Shown here piece by piece: positions 49,878-62,739 of a stretch of 64,000 nt of DNA (position 1 is its first letter; each line of letters opens with the position of its first letter). Made by a program: the position numbers and the translations under genes. Origin of the DNA: Anseranas semipalmata (taxonomy: Eukaryota; Chordata; Aves; Anseriformes; Anseranatidae); assembly GCA_013399115.1 (NCBI GenBank), contig VXAA01001306.1, positions 1,548-65,547 of the forward strand, given 5' to 3'. The notes under the pieces are model-generated. The model had not been told where the DNA came from. It worked only from the letters and a program-made list of their open reading frames with translations, and did not search any database.

Positions 49878-52800
49878 AAGCAGATTCTTATTCAGCGGCT
49901 TGTGGGTCATATTTCTAGTACCTATATGTGCTGCTGTATCTTTCCTTCATCTTGAGTAGCATCCATATCAAGTCCACTCCGGCATCATATTCATGCTACC
50001 AAGCTCTCTTCCAGATTAGTATAAAAACATTTTAGGCAAGAACAGATAGCATGCAAGTGTGGTATTTCCCACTAGAAATCTCCTTCATCAGCTCCCTGCT
50101 TTTATTTCTAATTGTTTCTTTCCTTTCTGCCATTCAGCAGCCAAAAGATGCTTACAAATTCCAAAACATTTTAAAATTAAATTTTATGAGTAAGACTTCA
50201 CCAGAAACCACATCAATATCAAGCCAAGTCTTCTTCATCCACAATAATCCAGTTTTCAAGCCAGGATTCATTATCATAGCCCAATATAAAGCACATGATT
50301 ATGAGTCTGCTGTGGGTGACATGCTTCAGGGTACCTGCATTGTCTCAAGTGGAAACCTCTGCTATTTGAAAGGAGAGATCGCTACCCCTTTTCCAACAGG
50401 GGCCTGAGACAAGAAAGCATCTAACAGCAAAGGAGAAGGGACGCTTCAGCACGTTCTCTCTGGAGCAGGAGCAGCATCTCAATGAGAGTGATGGCTCCAG
50501 CTGGCCGGACTGCACTAACAGCTGCCATGCAAGAGCCACGCACCTTTGCATATAGGCACAGTCCTCTCTTGGGACACACTGGAACTACCATGAACATGTT
50601 GAACACGCATCCAGATTATGGTAAAGTAAGTCCTACACAGTAATGCTCCAAAAAGTGTCAGAACTACTACGCATCTGCAGAACGTCTTGAAGTGGGTCTG
50701 CATGTGCACTTGTTTTCATTTGGGAAACCCCAAAGGAAGTATGTCTCCCTGCACAAGAGCTGTTCTGGACAGGACTTCACACCAACCCATCTCTGTCCCT
50801 TACGTTTCCTTAGCAGAACATGTGTTGGTGCCTCTTACTGCTGAAAGAATTGGGTGCCTATGTTGGTAGCGGACCAAAGGAAAATACGGAAGGGAAGAGG
50901 AGGCTGCTGGGCCTCAGACCTCCAACTGTTTTGGGAGGATCTGTAATTGTCAGCTGTGGCTGACCTTTCTGGTCATCTCTGCACTGATGCTTCACTTTAA
51001 AAAAAAAAGAGCACAGCCTGCTCCTACTGCTGCCTTCTGTGCTGATCTGCAGTGTTTTTCCATGGTCTTACTAGAGCTTGAAATTATATCTACTAGACAG
51101 GAACTGCCAGGATTTTCAAATTCTGGTATTTCTAAGACATTCACAAAATGCTAGACATGTCTCTCACCTACCTTATACACTCTAGAGGTCAGAAGGAAAC
51201 CTCAGAAAAGCATGACAATTCAGAATCAAGAAATAAAAGCTGTTGGACAGTGGAATTTTATTACAGTAATGAAAGTTAGCTGACAGGAATAAATGAACCT
51301 CTAACAGCATTCTCATGTACACACACATTTTGAAACATAACCAGCAGAGGGAAAAGAGAGCAACAAAAATCCTTTCTCAAAGGCTCCTGTTATATCTTAA
51401 CTTTTATAACTTAAAACCCATACTAGAGAGCAAGACAGTCAGTGGTCCTGCATCATAGCTAGCAGAGCTGCCAGCACAAACCTTCTGTCCTGGCCTTTCT
51501 TACACTGCAGCACACAAGCAGTCTGGTGCTCCAGAGAGAACTGAAGCCACCCGTTTCTGCGTACTGGAGAGTCCCTCACATAGGAGGCCTCTGGTGACAG
51601 CAAATGGAGATGTGACGCGTGGTGTAGAAAAGAGCTCCTTCCTAAAGCTTTCCTTCCAGCCAAACTCTCCCTCATTCTGCCACTGAGAGATGGTAAAGAT
51701 CCTGTCACTGCAAGGTTCAGGTTCCCCTTTCTGCAGAACCACCCTGTGAGGTTTTATCCTTCCTGTCCCAAACTCCTCTCTTTCTACACCTTCCTCCCCC
51801 TGAGCTTTCCATTACATTGTATTCACCTGAAAGCACTGTAACTGGCTTTGAAACGAGAAGGATGTTCCTCTGACAGGGGTTTTGTGTCTGTTGCTGAAAC
51901 AGCAGGTTTCTGCACATTACACGTACAATGCATTGCCAGGTAACAATTAGCAATGCCTACCAGATGGGCCCTAAATTCTGCACTTCATGCACTTGATTCC
52001 AACCCCAAAATTTAGAGGCCTAGATGGTCCTTTGGGTTACCTTCATCTGGAATCATGTAAATGAGGGATCAGTTAGATACGGTAGGTGTTGCTGGTCAGA
52101 TCCACTCCTATTCCATACCCACTGCCTTGTCTCTGTATCTCTCTGCTTTGCCCTGTGCGTGGAATCAGCCTGCTTCCTGCCTGGACTCCTTCTCTCCTCC
52201 GTATCTCAGTAAGGGCCTGGGTCCACAGATGTCATTACTCAGGCCTGCTTTTCTCTGCACTGTCACTATCGGCATCACCTACAGAAACTACAAGCTGATG
52301 TACACTCTTTCTCTTGTGAATAAAACTTGTAAGTCTCTCCATGTGCTAAACCATCTCATTTAGTTTGCCTCTAGCTCTTCAGCATTAGGTGTCACACAGC
52401 AATTAATTCATCCTCTATTTCTCACTGCACTGAAGGCTGTACCATATTGAAGTTTGTATCTGAGCAGAGCTAGTAATTCATCAGCACTCCAGTATCTCTA
52501 TGTACAATGTGCTCATTTTGCTATAATAGGCTTTTTTAATCTTGCTGACAATTGAAATGTTGATATTGTTAAGGTTAATGACCCACTGATAAATACCAGA
52601 AAACACTTTAACCCTCAAATAGTTTTTAATCATGGCTGTTGCAAAGTGTGACAAGAATGCTTTGTGCCTAAATAGGCTTTAGAAGCAGTACTTTCTAAAT
52701 ATCTGAAGTCCCCTTTTACTACCTTTACTACCAAGTGGTTTCTCCTGACAGTTACTAGGCCTGCCTTTGTGCCAGATTCTCTTAGTTTTATTACACTGAG

Positions 52801-54083
52801 TTTGTGTATGAACTGGCTGGCTTTTCTTTCACACTTCTTAATGGTCTACATTGTGTGTTATATGTGCTGAGATGCCTTCAATCTGTAACTTACATGTGAT
52901 GAAATCAATTCAATCAGTAAGCAAGCTAATGGAAAGAACCGAAAGCCTGTGAGAGTTTTATTGGGGTACAGTCAACTAAGAGGTACTTTATCGGAGAGAT
53001 TACATTCAGCTATAGTGACAGGGTCATAAGAAGGCTAGAAAAACACTGATTTTCACATTTTAACTGTACATATTTTAACACTGGGTTGCTTGTTGGGAGG
53101 TGTTTGCATTATACTAAGAAAAAGGCATGCCCGGTTAATTCATGTAATCACTAAGCCAGCATGCAGAGAGGGATGGAGAAGTAGTTTCCATTTTTAATTC
53201 ACATTGTTTTTTTGCTGGACTTCTTCCAAGCATTGAACCAGCAAAAGAAATATGACGCACTTTACATTGTGTTCTCAGAGATACTGCCCCAGCTCCCTTT
53301 AGCCAAAGAATATCAATATAGCTTCATTGGAGCCAGAGCAGCACGTGTCTGTCAGCTGATGATCTGACCCTAAACAGAGATTTCTGACTGCATAAGCTCT
53401 GTGAAAAAGACAGCAGAGATGTATATCACAGTATGCACAGTACAAAGTGATGGGAACACAAGAAGAAAATTCCCATTCAAAGCAAACAATATTTTGCAGC
53501 ACTGAATGGATTCAAGTAGGGAAAAAAAAAACAAGATGTGCAAGTCTCATAAATTACATGTGTATTATCTACATGAGAAAAAAAAAAAAAGCCTTTTGCT
53601 TTGGCATTTACTGTCCTTGATTTGTCCTGTTAATTCCAAAAAAGAGCGACTGTAAAAACAGGTAGTACTTGCAAACACTTTGAGATGAACCGAGTGTTTC
53701 AGAGCATGTGAGCCAAATGCCACTCCAATCCACGCTCACCTCACGCTGAAGCCAAGCAACTGAGCCAAAGAACAGTGCTGGGGAAGGACAGTGATCTAAT
53801 GGAAACGGCTGGAGATATATTACCTCCGCAAGTAAGAGGCTCAGTGAGAAATGACTCTTTGCTATTTGCATTATGAAGTATAGCTCCCCTGGAGAAGTCA
53901 AGGTAACCATTCTCCCTACAGAGTCTAGCTGATACATCTTCTCTCTGTTCTGAAATAGCCTGTGCTACTCGTGCTAGCAAGAGAGTTCCAGAAAGTGTCC
54001 ACTTTTGACTCTGGATTTAATAAGGACTGGACCTGTAGAGCCAAGGCTGAACCTAACAACCTGCACTGCTCAAGTGCAAGTTA

Positions 54084-54450
54084 CACGAAGAACATAAGGA
54101 CCTAGGAACTGCCCTCCTGGAGAACTGATGGCTCATCCAACCCACGATGCTGTCTCAGCTATTTAAAGAGGGCACACGAGGCTAGTCATCTCTGCACCCC
54201 ATTTACTTTGTACTCCACCAAAGCTGTTGCATCAAGGGTGTTATAAGTCACTTGCTTGCTCAGTCCTCTTGGTATCCATTTGTGGACCTTTGGCCTGTGA
54301 ATTTGTCTAATCCCTTTTTGAACCTGTTGTACTTTCTACCTCTACAAACTCCTGTGGCAGCAAGCTCCAGAAATTCACCACCCACTGCGTAAAGAAGCAC
54401 TTTCTTTTATCTATTTTAAACTTTTCCTACTAGCTTCACTGAGGTCTGTG
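54084..54450 (-). mobile_element. Old CR1 LINE 3' end, minus strand
   Basis: Read on the minus strand, the segment ends GTTGGATGAGCCATCAGTTC then CCTAGGTCCTTATGTTCTTC. This is the 3' terminus of the reptile-type CR1 whose typical text is GCTAGATGGACC..GGTCTGACCCAGTATGGCCGTTCTTATGTTC. Further upstream (plus-strand 54300-54420) it decodes partly as the C-terminal end of CR1 ORF2: KRKCFFTQWVVNFW, then LLPQEFVEVEST, then GSKRDLDKF. These match the family's conserved W-x-LP and F-K-x-x-LD landmarks, with frameshifts between blocks. At about 370 bp it is the longest and oldest-looking element here. It is inactive. Confidence 0.75.
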
Positions 54451-55073
54451 AACACTTGAAATGGTTCAAACACTAACCCCTGCTGCATCACAAGATAACA
54501 ATAAAAATATGTATGTGGTCCCTATTCCAGACAGCGCCAGAGTCCTACAGAATGGCTTATAAGTCTCCAGGAACACAGAAATAATCACACTTTCGGACTG
54601 ATTTGGTTCTAAAGCACACTACTAACATTATGTTGGTTTAGCCCACATAGCAGCACCCAATGCAAAAGAAAAATTTAAAAAGCTCATTTTATATATACAT
54701 ACCCACATGCACCAGATGTTCTATATTTTTAGCTTACCTGCAGGTGTGTGTAAAAGCAGTTGTGGGACTCATTGATTCTGGAGTTCTGCTAACTGTCTTA
54801 AGCTTGTGTAATTCCAAAAGAGATATAGCCCTAAGAGCCGAACAAGCTAAGCATTTTGCAGGAGCTGGCTTTTGGTTTGGCCACATTTATTTCAAACTGT
54901 GTTATTCTCTGCTAATTAAACTTTTGAAAAGGAACACAGGTGACAAGAAGTTCTGAGTAATTTGCTCAGTCCTTGACATTAGTCAGGAAGTCTCAAAGCA
55001 GAGGCCAGAGAAGTCCAAGAATACTAACCTCCAAGAGAAGAAGCAACAGTCCTTAATTAGTGTCTTACCTCAG

Positions 55074-55137
55074 ATGTTGCTGTGAGGGATGAGCTGCAGA
55101 GATATCAGAGATGTCCAAAACACAGATGATTCCGGAG
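55074..55137 (+). other. Cryptic 64-bp exon candidate (non-coding)
   Basis: It is bounded by an acceptor-like TGTCTTACCTCAG| at 55073/55074 and a good donor GGAG|GTAAGC at 55137/55138. All three frames contain stops, so if spliced it would be untranslated or part of a lncRNA. It lies between the 45.3 kb promoter candidate and the 63.9 kb poly(A) site, on the same strand. Confidence 0.2.
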
Positions 55138-56531
55138 GTAAGCAATCAGTTCAGACACACTATGGCTGGTGAATCCCTAGGGGCAAAAAGAAATGGAAGA
55201 AATTCTGAGTATAGCTTGGAGACACAGATGCAGAGACTTGGCATTTGCCCTGTGGAATTCTTGGATGCACTTGAAAGGTTCCTCAAGGATGAAAGTGCAG
55301 TCTCTGTTTGTTTTGTGCCTGGAATGAACTGACACCATCATATTATCTCAGATTCATTGGCAAACAGTCTCTTCCAATGGCTGCAACTGTTATTAGATTA
55401 CAAAATATGCAAAACGACAGATGGCTGCTAAATTCATTGCCAAATGATTAACTGCATGTTAATGATGCAGGAGTTTAAGAACAAATTTTAAGGGAAGCAC
55501 CAGGTATGAAGGGATATCATAAAACTTGAGAACTGCTCCCATTTTCACACCAACAGAGGCTAGGCTGTATCTTATTGGAATTCACTGTTAGCCAAGGAGA
55601 CAAATATTTTCTAAGTTGCGAGCAGCACATAAATTTTCCCTACTAAGAGCAGGCATTAATAATTCAGGGACACTTCACTCTGTCCCCACACTTCAGTGGA
55701 AGTCTTTGAACTTTTTTAGGCAACAAGACTTGCTCTCCTTCCTCGCCCCACCTAAAACTACCTCCCAGAAATGGTCTAATGCAGCGCTTGTGGGGACTTG
55801 GAGACAGCCATACCATTTCTGCCAAATTTTGTGCATTGGTGCTGTTGATGTCTACAGCAACTACAGACTGTGTAAGTAAATGACAGCGAATCCACTAAAA
55901 GAAATACTCAAGCACCACAATTAGGTCCCGAGCTACGGGGACACCCCGGGAGCTACACAACCAGCACTGATGCTTAACTCTGATCATTCCTCTTCCAGGC
56001 TGTCCCGCTGATAATATTTAGAATAATATCAGCGTCCACAAATCTGGTAAGACCTCTTTTTTAGCCCCACTGCCCCACCTCAAATCCAAAACTTTGTACA
56101 ATGGTCTCAAAGCTTCACAAAAATAAAAATACACTGAATCATTCTGCTAAACCGAGTGACTGTCAAGCTGCCCAAGTGCTTAGCCATCCCTTGTATGATG
56201 AGGAGTCTTGTTCTAGCTACTGGCCTGAAATATACAGAAGAAAAACCTGAGCTCTCACTTGGCTTTACAGAATGTGGTTACATTTGTTTTGGGACATGTC
56301 GCTGCGGTCTTTTTCCATTTAGTTACCACGGCTGCTCGAGAGAGACATGACAGAACATCTGCAGTGCATGCAGCTCTCGCTCCCTGAAGTACCAGACCAA
56401 GAGAAACAGCTCGGCAATGAAATCAGCCACCTACAAGGTAGCACGTGGCAATTTGTCTTTACAGGTGCTTTTTGCTGCTGCTAAAGTAAAATGGTTGAGA
56501 ATCCTTACAAGGACACTCCTGTTTTTCTTCT

Positions 56532-56556
56532 GGGGGGGTGGTGGTGGTGGTGTGGT
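56532..56556. repeat. G7 run plus (TGG)n microsatellite
   Basis: Seven G followed by about four TGG units and a further TGTGGTG. It is short and likely length-polymorphic. Confidence 0.9.
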
Positions 56557-58604
56557 GAATATACAGATGAGGAGCTGAGAAACCTCCTGTCTCATCTCAG
56601 CATTCTGCATGCCTGAAATAGCATCACCTGCAGTTCCCAACTTATTACATGAATTCCTGTTCAGCACCTCAGGGAAACTGATGTGCATTAGACCCTCCTT
56701 ATCTGGTCCTGCAGTTCTGAAACGGAAGAAGCTACCTTCTTCTTGTTTCTAGAAGTGCTCGGTGAGATGGCCTCTACCTCTGTATGCCAAGTTGTATCAT
56801 ACATCATCTGCTTTGTTTCCACTGCTGCTTTTTGAAGAGCCCAGCTGCACTGATGGGATGGAAAGAAAACATGAAGCGTAGGAGAGAGACGGACAGTTAA
56901 ATTTCTGGCTGGGAAGAGGTGGGACTGACCCCACAGCAAACATTAGCTACTGTCTTATTTTTCAAGAGCTTGGAAAACTGAGGAAAAAAAAACCTACAGA
57001 GAAAAAAGTCTGTACATCCAATCGTAATTGTGGTAATGGATCACAAGTGGCCTTTGGCACTCAGTTGAAACTCGTCACCCTGAGGCCAGTGAGATGAAGC
57101 ACTGAGGCTCAGCCATGACACAGACCAAGAGAGGCTAACAGGCACGAAACAGGGAGCCTCAGGAATCCAAAGTGGGAAAGTCCAACAGCTTCACAACTCC
57201 AAGCACAAGCGGGCTGGATGCCCTGCTAAAAAGGCATCATACGCAGTGGATTCATCACATCGCTCTTTAAATGTGTCTTTCTGCATCAAATGGCACTTGC
57301 AGTTAGGCTGTGTCATTTCACATTGCATTAGGCTGTATCACATCATTTGGCAGTAAAATGATATGCCACAATATATGATACATAATCTGTGGCATGTCAC
57401 AACCTATATTTACAGTATTTAGTGTATTTGATTTAAATATATGACCATCTTGTCCATCTTTTTCACACTTTCATTTTATTGAAGCTGGTAAGAGTAGCAC
57501 ATGAACAACTGCCACGACAATCAGGATCCAGAAGCAGAGGGAGAGGATGAATGACAGTCTAGTTCCAGTGGCTTATTACTAGCAGCATCGTTTCACTTAA
57601 CCTTGCATACTTCCAATTCCCCTCTGTGTCTGTGGAGCATCCCCTCTTGTCATAATATCAGTTAATGCCATTAAGCCTGGATAGTCGCTTGCTGAGTCTT
57701 GAATAAACCAAAGGAATAATGCTGAATTTTATTAAAGCTGTTCAGCTTCTTCATTTGGTCTCTTGCTCCTTGCTTTCTCAAGGATATCCCAAGGAATTTG
57801 ATTGTTTGCTTCCTGCCAGATGATGTCTTTTCTTTCAGGTCTGGATTAGATCCAGTCTAAGATCCAGTATATGATGTAAGAGCTTCTGTTATATCTATAT
57901 ATACAATGACATGGTATCTACTTTGGTGAAGTATTTCTCATCTAAGGCAGGACAAAAGACTTCAAAACAGCCAGACACTACGTACTGTAATAGCACTCTG
58001 AAATCTCTCCTTGGCACTTATCAGATCGATATCAGTAACTGGAAAGAAACTGGGTTGGAGCAAAACATGAGGATACAAATTTGTTATGATGCTGACAAGC
58101 CTTCAAGGAGAAGCACAGTGCCAAGGTGGAGAAGAGACGCGAAACAGCTCAGACAATAAAGCACCATTTCCCAGTCACCTCATATTTAAGTGCTTCACTT
58201 CCAGCACACCTGTTCTTCAAGACTAATCTGCTCTTGGATGAAGAATTGCGCAGAATTAAAATAAAAAAAAATATCTACATCACTCTGAGTCACAATCGAT
58301 CACAATGGACGACCAATAAATGTAATATATTGTATCTTCAGTAGAAGACAGAGTAAAAGTAATGAAGATGCCCAGACCGGGCACCCATATGCGATCATAA
58401 AAATGTAGACGCTCTCTCCTGTTAAAAAACAAACTTTGTATAGAATTGTGTATGGCTGTGCAGGGGCAGTTTCTGTGTTACAACATAGCAATTTAACTGC
58501 GCACAGCAGCCCTGCTGGCAGTTTATGGAGAATCTATAAGGGAGCACAATATCCAAATAAAATGTCAGGGGGGATTTAGATGGGCACAGTACAGTAACTG
58601 GAAT

Positions 58605-58930
58605 TGGATTCGGGACGCTCTCGCAGCCTCGCTCGCAATCAATTACAAGGCCCTTTGGAATTACACACGACCAAAAGCCTGATTCCTACCTGCCCAGACA
58701 GACTGCTCCCGGCGCACGCCTCGGGACCGGCCGCCGATAGGGCTGGGGATAAAGCAGAGGTGGTTCCCGCTCTTGCGTTATCTGCTCGCAGCACCCGCGG
58801 GACGAGGGCCAGAAGCCCGCTGCGGAGCGGGAGCAGCCGGGTGGGCGCCGCGGGGCTGCGGCACAAACCGAGCTCGTGCACAGGGAGCGTCCCGCCGCGG
58901 CTCCGAAGCCGCGTTAACCGGGATGCCCGG
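58605..58930. promoter_or_regulatory. Dense CpG island
   Basis: About 325 bp with roughly 35 CpGs, for example GGGTGGGCGCCGCGGGGCTG near 58839 and GTCCCGCCGCGGCTCCGAAG near 58889. It is among the strongest CpG islands in the window. A 118-codon plus frame (58604-58960) and an 80-codon minus frame overlap it and are unrecognised. The left flank (58540-58605) is AT-rich and conserved-element-like. It is a promoter or enhancer candidate; no TATA, clear initiator or donor stands out. Confidence 0.5.
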
Positions 58931-58934
58931 TGGT

Positions 58935-61900
58935 GCTCCTCCTCTTTAAAAACTCAGTAACAGAACAATTCCTGTCTTCGGATAAGGCCTTTGACCCTCT
59001 ATTTCTTTAAATGACCTTTTCATGTACATGCAAACAGCTTACATTATCCTCCCTTCTCTCCCCAACCTAACAGGCTGCGTTAAGAGCTTGAAACGACCTC
59101 CATAAGATCTTTCACCATTAAGAACTGGGATACAGGAAAGGACTCCGTAAAGCCCCTGAAGCGTACCTGTACGTCAAATCTGTTGATTGTTTGTGTTGGA
59201 GACAAACACGTGTGATATCTGATGTCTCCAGCCTATTTCTCAGATTCATTTCAGAGTGCATCAGCAAATACTTCAGTAAGCACCACACAGCAAGCACGGG
59301 AAGAAACAAAACACAAACGGTGCTTGGGCAGCAGCTCAACGATGCGCTGAAGGAGCTCCCGTAGCCAGAACAGTTGGGTGATCCCACTCTTTTCTGGACC
59401 CACGAGATGTGCTACCTCACCCTTCTAATACCCTCGCCCGGAGGAGTTCTCAGCCCAGTAGCCTTAAAAGCACTGAACCTCTCTTTTGTGACAGGGAGCC
59501 ACCTCCCTAGCCCACTTCTTTCAGACTGCAGTCCTACAGCTTCCGCAGCAGCTGGGTCTCTTTCTGAACGCCGTGGCATGGAGATGGTCTTGGGGAACTC
59601 CTCAGGGACAGCGTCTGTCAGGGACATACACCACTGAAAGGGAAACATCTGCTAACTTGGCTTTGCATTTCTTTAATATTTCATATTCTATACTTCAAGG
59701 CATTTCTTGGGGGTTTTCTCCACTGAACCTTTCGTTCACTTTCATTTATTGCTTGATGTTCACAGGCAAGTCTCTCACTGAAGGTTCACTAGATTAAAAC
59801 GTGGAACGTTTTTCTGACCCAAGCGGAGCCTACCAGGTTAATTTTCATCCATGTCAAGATGTTACAGCATCTTGAATCAACAGAAGTGTTTTGTGCCTAC
59901 TGCTTATTTCAGAGTTAAAGAGAAACCTGCAAGGTTAATGAGTAACAGGAAGCAATTCATTAAAGTTTTGATAATGTAATGTTTCACAGCAATTTCACTT
60001 CATAATAAATTTTACATCCCAAAGGAAAAATGAAACCTTCAAAAAATATATGCCTAATGTAAAAGACCGACAGGCAGGCAGGACTCCTCAGCACCTTGCA
60101 AGAATTCTGGCAGCTTGAGCACTGTTTGTGGAGCTGAGGCCTTTATTCAGAAGTGCTCATTCATTGGATCACTTCCTTAAATGTGGCTTTTACTGATTAA
60201 AAAATTCACTGACAAAAGTTCTGATGTCTTCTCTTCACAAATTCAGTTCTCTATGACAACACTCCGAACACCTGGAGATAAGCTGCATGTAACTTACTCT
60301 GTACCTTGGGAATTAAATCTTGCCTAATGGTGAAAGTTTGTATAGGAAGATGTAGCACATCACCTCTGACACATATGGTGTTGGCCACTCCTGGAGACAA
60401 GATGCCACACTGGACAGACATGATGCCTGATCTGCTGAGGTGTTTTCTCCAGCCCCAGGAATGAATTTCTGCAAAGCCCTGTAGTGGACTCGGCAGTGAG
60501 TCTGCATGGTTTTGCTCTCCTTTCCAAATCAGAACAGTTGAAGCCTAAATCAACTTCGCAAACCGAAAATCCAAGACTTGCCTTTTTAGGCTAACAAAGA
60601 TTATCAACTAGAACAATAAAATTTTGGCTCCTACTTTTTTCATTTCCCCAGTTCCAGGAATTGCTCAGAAAACAAAAAGAAACCTCTTTCTTGACCAGTG
60701 AACAATAGTAAAAATACGAACATGACAAGAAAATTTGACAGATGACAGCTCTTGCAATAGCCCTTGAAAGCTAAGGCCCCCAGCACAATTCTACTGCATG
60801 CGCAACATTACTATAGTTACGGATTAGAGCAACAAATTTATTTATTTATGCGGTGATTATCGTGCATTTAATGCATTGGTAACCAGCATTTAAATTCTGG
60901 AATAACAGCTTAAATCCAGCCATTAAATTCATTTTAATTGCATATTTGCAAATGTTCTTTGCTATTATAGACTACGCAGACAGGCACCACTAACGGCCAG
61001 CTCCACGCAGCGTTATTTCCTCCAGCAAGCCCCTCGGAGCTGTGCCTGCCCGGCTCTGGGGAGGGTGTCGGTGCGTAAGGCTTTATGCACGGGGCCTGAT
61101 TTCCCTGCTGCTGAGGAAGACACGCGTTCCTCAGACTGTCACCGTCCATCGTCCAGCACTGCAGGGCGTCAGGATCAGTACTCCAGAGAGACAAAGCACG
61201 GGAGGAGGGAGCATAGCTTGCTGGAGTCCTCTATGTTCCTGTTCTCCAGCACCTCCGCCCCTGAGGACATTTCTTGCCATCTGATAGGTTTGAAGAAAGC
61301 TCTGAAGTGTTCACACAAACTCAAAGGACACAGCGGATTTCCAGAAGCTCTGGATCTGGCCCACGCTTTCAAAAAGGCTGCGGGCACACCGACAGGTAGA
61401 GGCACTCCCGTCCGCTGCTCCAAGAAGCCAGGACGCTCCCACTGGAACCCCTCACCCAGGAAAAGGCTCGGTTTAGATGGTTAAGAAGGACAACTTCCTA
61501 ACATTTCTTTGCCTGTGTCACCCCGGTGCTATGTAAGTGTGTTGCAGGTTGGATATTCCAGCTGCAACTCAACCAGTGTACTAGCTGTTAATCTTTTTTA
61601 ATAGAATAAGGTAGTTCATAGCTGCATCACAGCAGAGAGATTACAAAGGTATTTCTAATCTACAGTGTGCTTGGTATTAGAGAGGCGGAAGGCTAAAGTA
61701 CCAGTAGGGATGTGTGGGGAGAAAGAATATTATGGTTGATGAGAAAATTTCTTCGCTGGAACCAGTTAAAGAAGATTTTGGAAGGAGTTTCTTAGCATCT
61801 GAGTTGATTAAGTTCTCCATAAACTTGACAAATAAAATTCCATCAAAATAAGTTGAGAAATACTGTTTTCACATGCTTAAAACGCTAATCTCTGGCACAG

Positions 61901-62220
61901 AGGGACTATTAGTGGGAGAGCCGTTCGTCTGCAGCTGCCAGAAAAGCCAGGAAGTGGGGAGAAATGGCATTCTCTGCTGCTAATGGGCGGGAGAGGCTTT
62001 TCCCTTGGTTAGAGGGAGAACGGTAGGAAGGTGAACTCTTCGCCTGCAGAAACAAGCTATTACAGCAAGAGCTACCATAACTTGCCAGAGAAAGCAACAG
62101 GAGCTCAGAATTCCCACTGCATCAAAACTAAAAACCACACGCTGTTTTGCCGGAAAAAAAGCGAATTCTTCTATTTAAATAATCTTGACCTTTTACTACA
62201 GAATGAGACTTGAACTGACG
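58935..62220. other. Gene-free interval
   Basis: No coding exon is recognised. The stretch 61000-61460 is modestly GC-rich with frames on both strands. 60830-60960 holds a motif-dense AT-rich segment, listed separately. Confidence 0.45.
60830..60960. promoter_or_regulatory. Conserved-element-like segment with octamer-type palindrome
   Basis: ATTTGCAAAT at 60944-60953 combines both orientations of a POU octamer half. Upstream are CATTTAATGCATTGGTAACC (near 60865) and several TTAAAT/ATTAAA words. It is AT-rich, non-repetitive and lies directly before a GC-rich patch. Its regulatory nature is inferred. Confidence 0.3.
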
Positions 62221-62224
62221 AAAA

Positions 62225-62560
62225 CCCAACCATAGCGCTGATGCTGCCCGCTGACGAGCCCCTCCAGTGCCGTGCTTGGTGACAGCGCTGACGATGCCAG
62301 CCCCGCAGCGGGCGCGCGGGCAGCCTGGGAAGGGCAGCAGGCAGGCTCAGCCCGCGAGCGCTGCTTTTCCTTGCTTCTCCCTGCTTTGAGGTGTCCTCTG
62401 ACACGGTGCCAAGCCAGCAGCAGCCTGCCGGGAAGGCGAGTGAATCGACAAGAAACTCCTTCCATTGGAGAAGCATGAAAAAGCCCAATGCATTCCTACA
62501 GACTACCTTCATTTCACCGCGCGCGGACTTTCTGACCGTGAAGCAGCCCACTGGAAGATT
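62225..62560. promoter_or_regulatory. CpG island near window end
   Basis: About 330 bp with some two dozen CpGs, including CCCCGCAGCGGGCGCGCGGG near 62302 and CACCGCGCGCGGAC near 62515. Frames are open on both strands (126 codons on minus, 68 on plus), none recognised. It lies about 1.4-1.7 kb before a plausible poly(A) site. Confidence 0.4.
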
Positions 62561-62739
62561 TCCACTGGGCTCTGAGTAGGATTATTGCCCAGATGCTGAT
62601 CAACTGAATCTGGAGGTCCTAAATTGATGAGCACTTCAGACGCACTCAAAGAGAAAGAAAAATCATTTCAGACAAGCTTTTCAGAACTAGCTCCTGAGAT
62701 GCTATTTCAAGCAAAGAGATATATCACTTGATTTTCCAA

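Larger units (their letters stand above)
47511..54083. other. Gene-free AT-rich interval
   Basis: No coding gene recognised. It includes ancient-repeat traces (48380-48450, 49261-49306) and one exon-like minus-strand segment near 49.63-49.88 kb. A C-rich stretch with frames at 51439-51953 shows no family resemblance. Confidence 0.45.
54451..58600. other. Gene-free interval with one cryptic exon candidate
   Basis: No coding gene is recognised. The exon-like segment at 55074-55137 and the GGT tract at 56532-56556 are listed separately. The stretch 57640-57870 is AT-rich, non-repetitive and looks conserved-element-like, but this is an impression. Confidence 0.4.
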
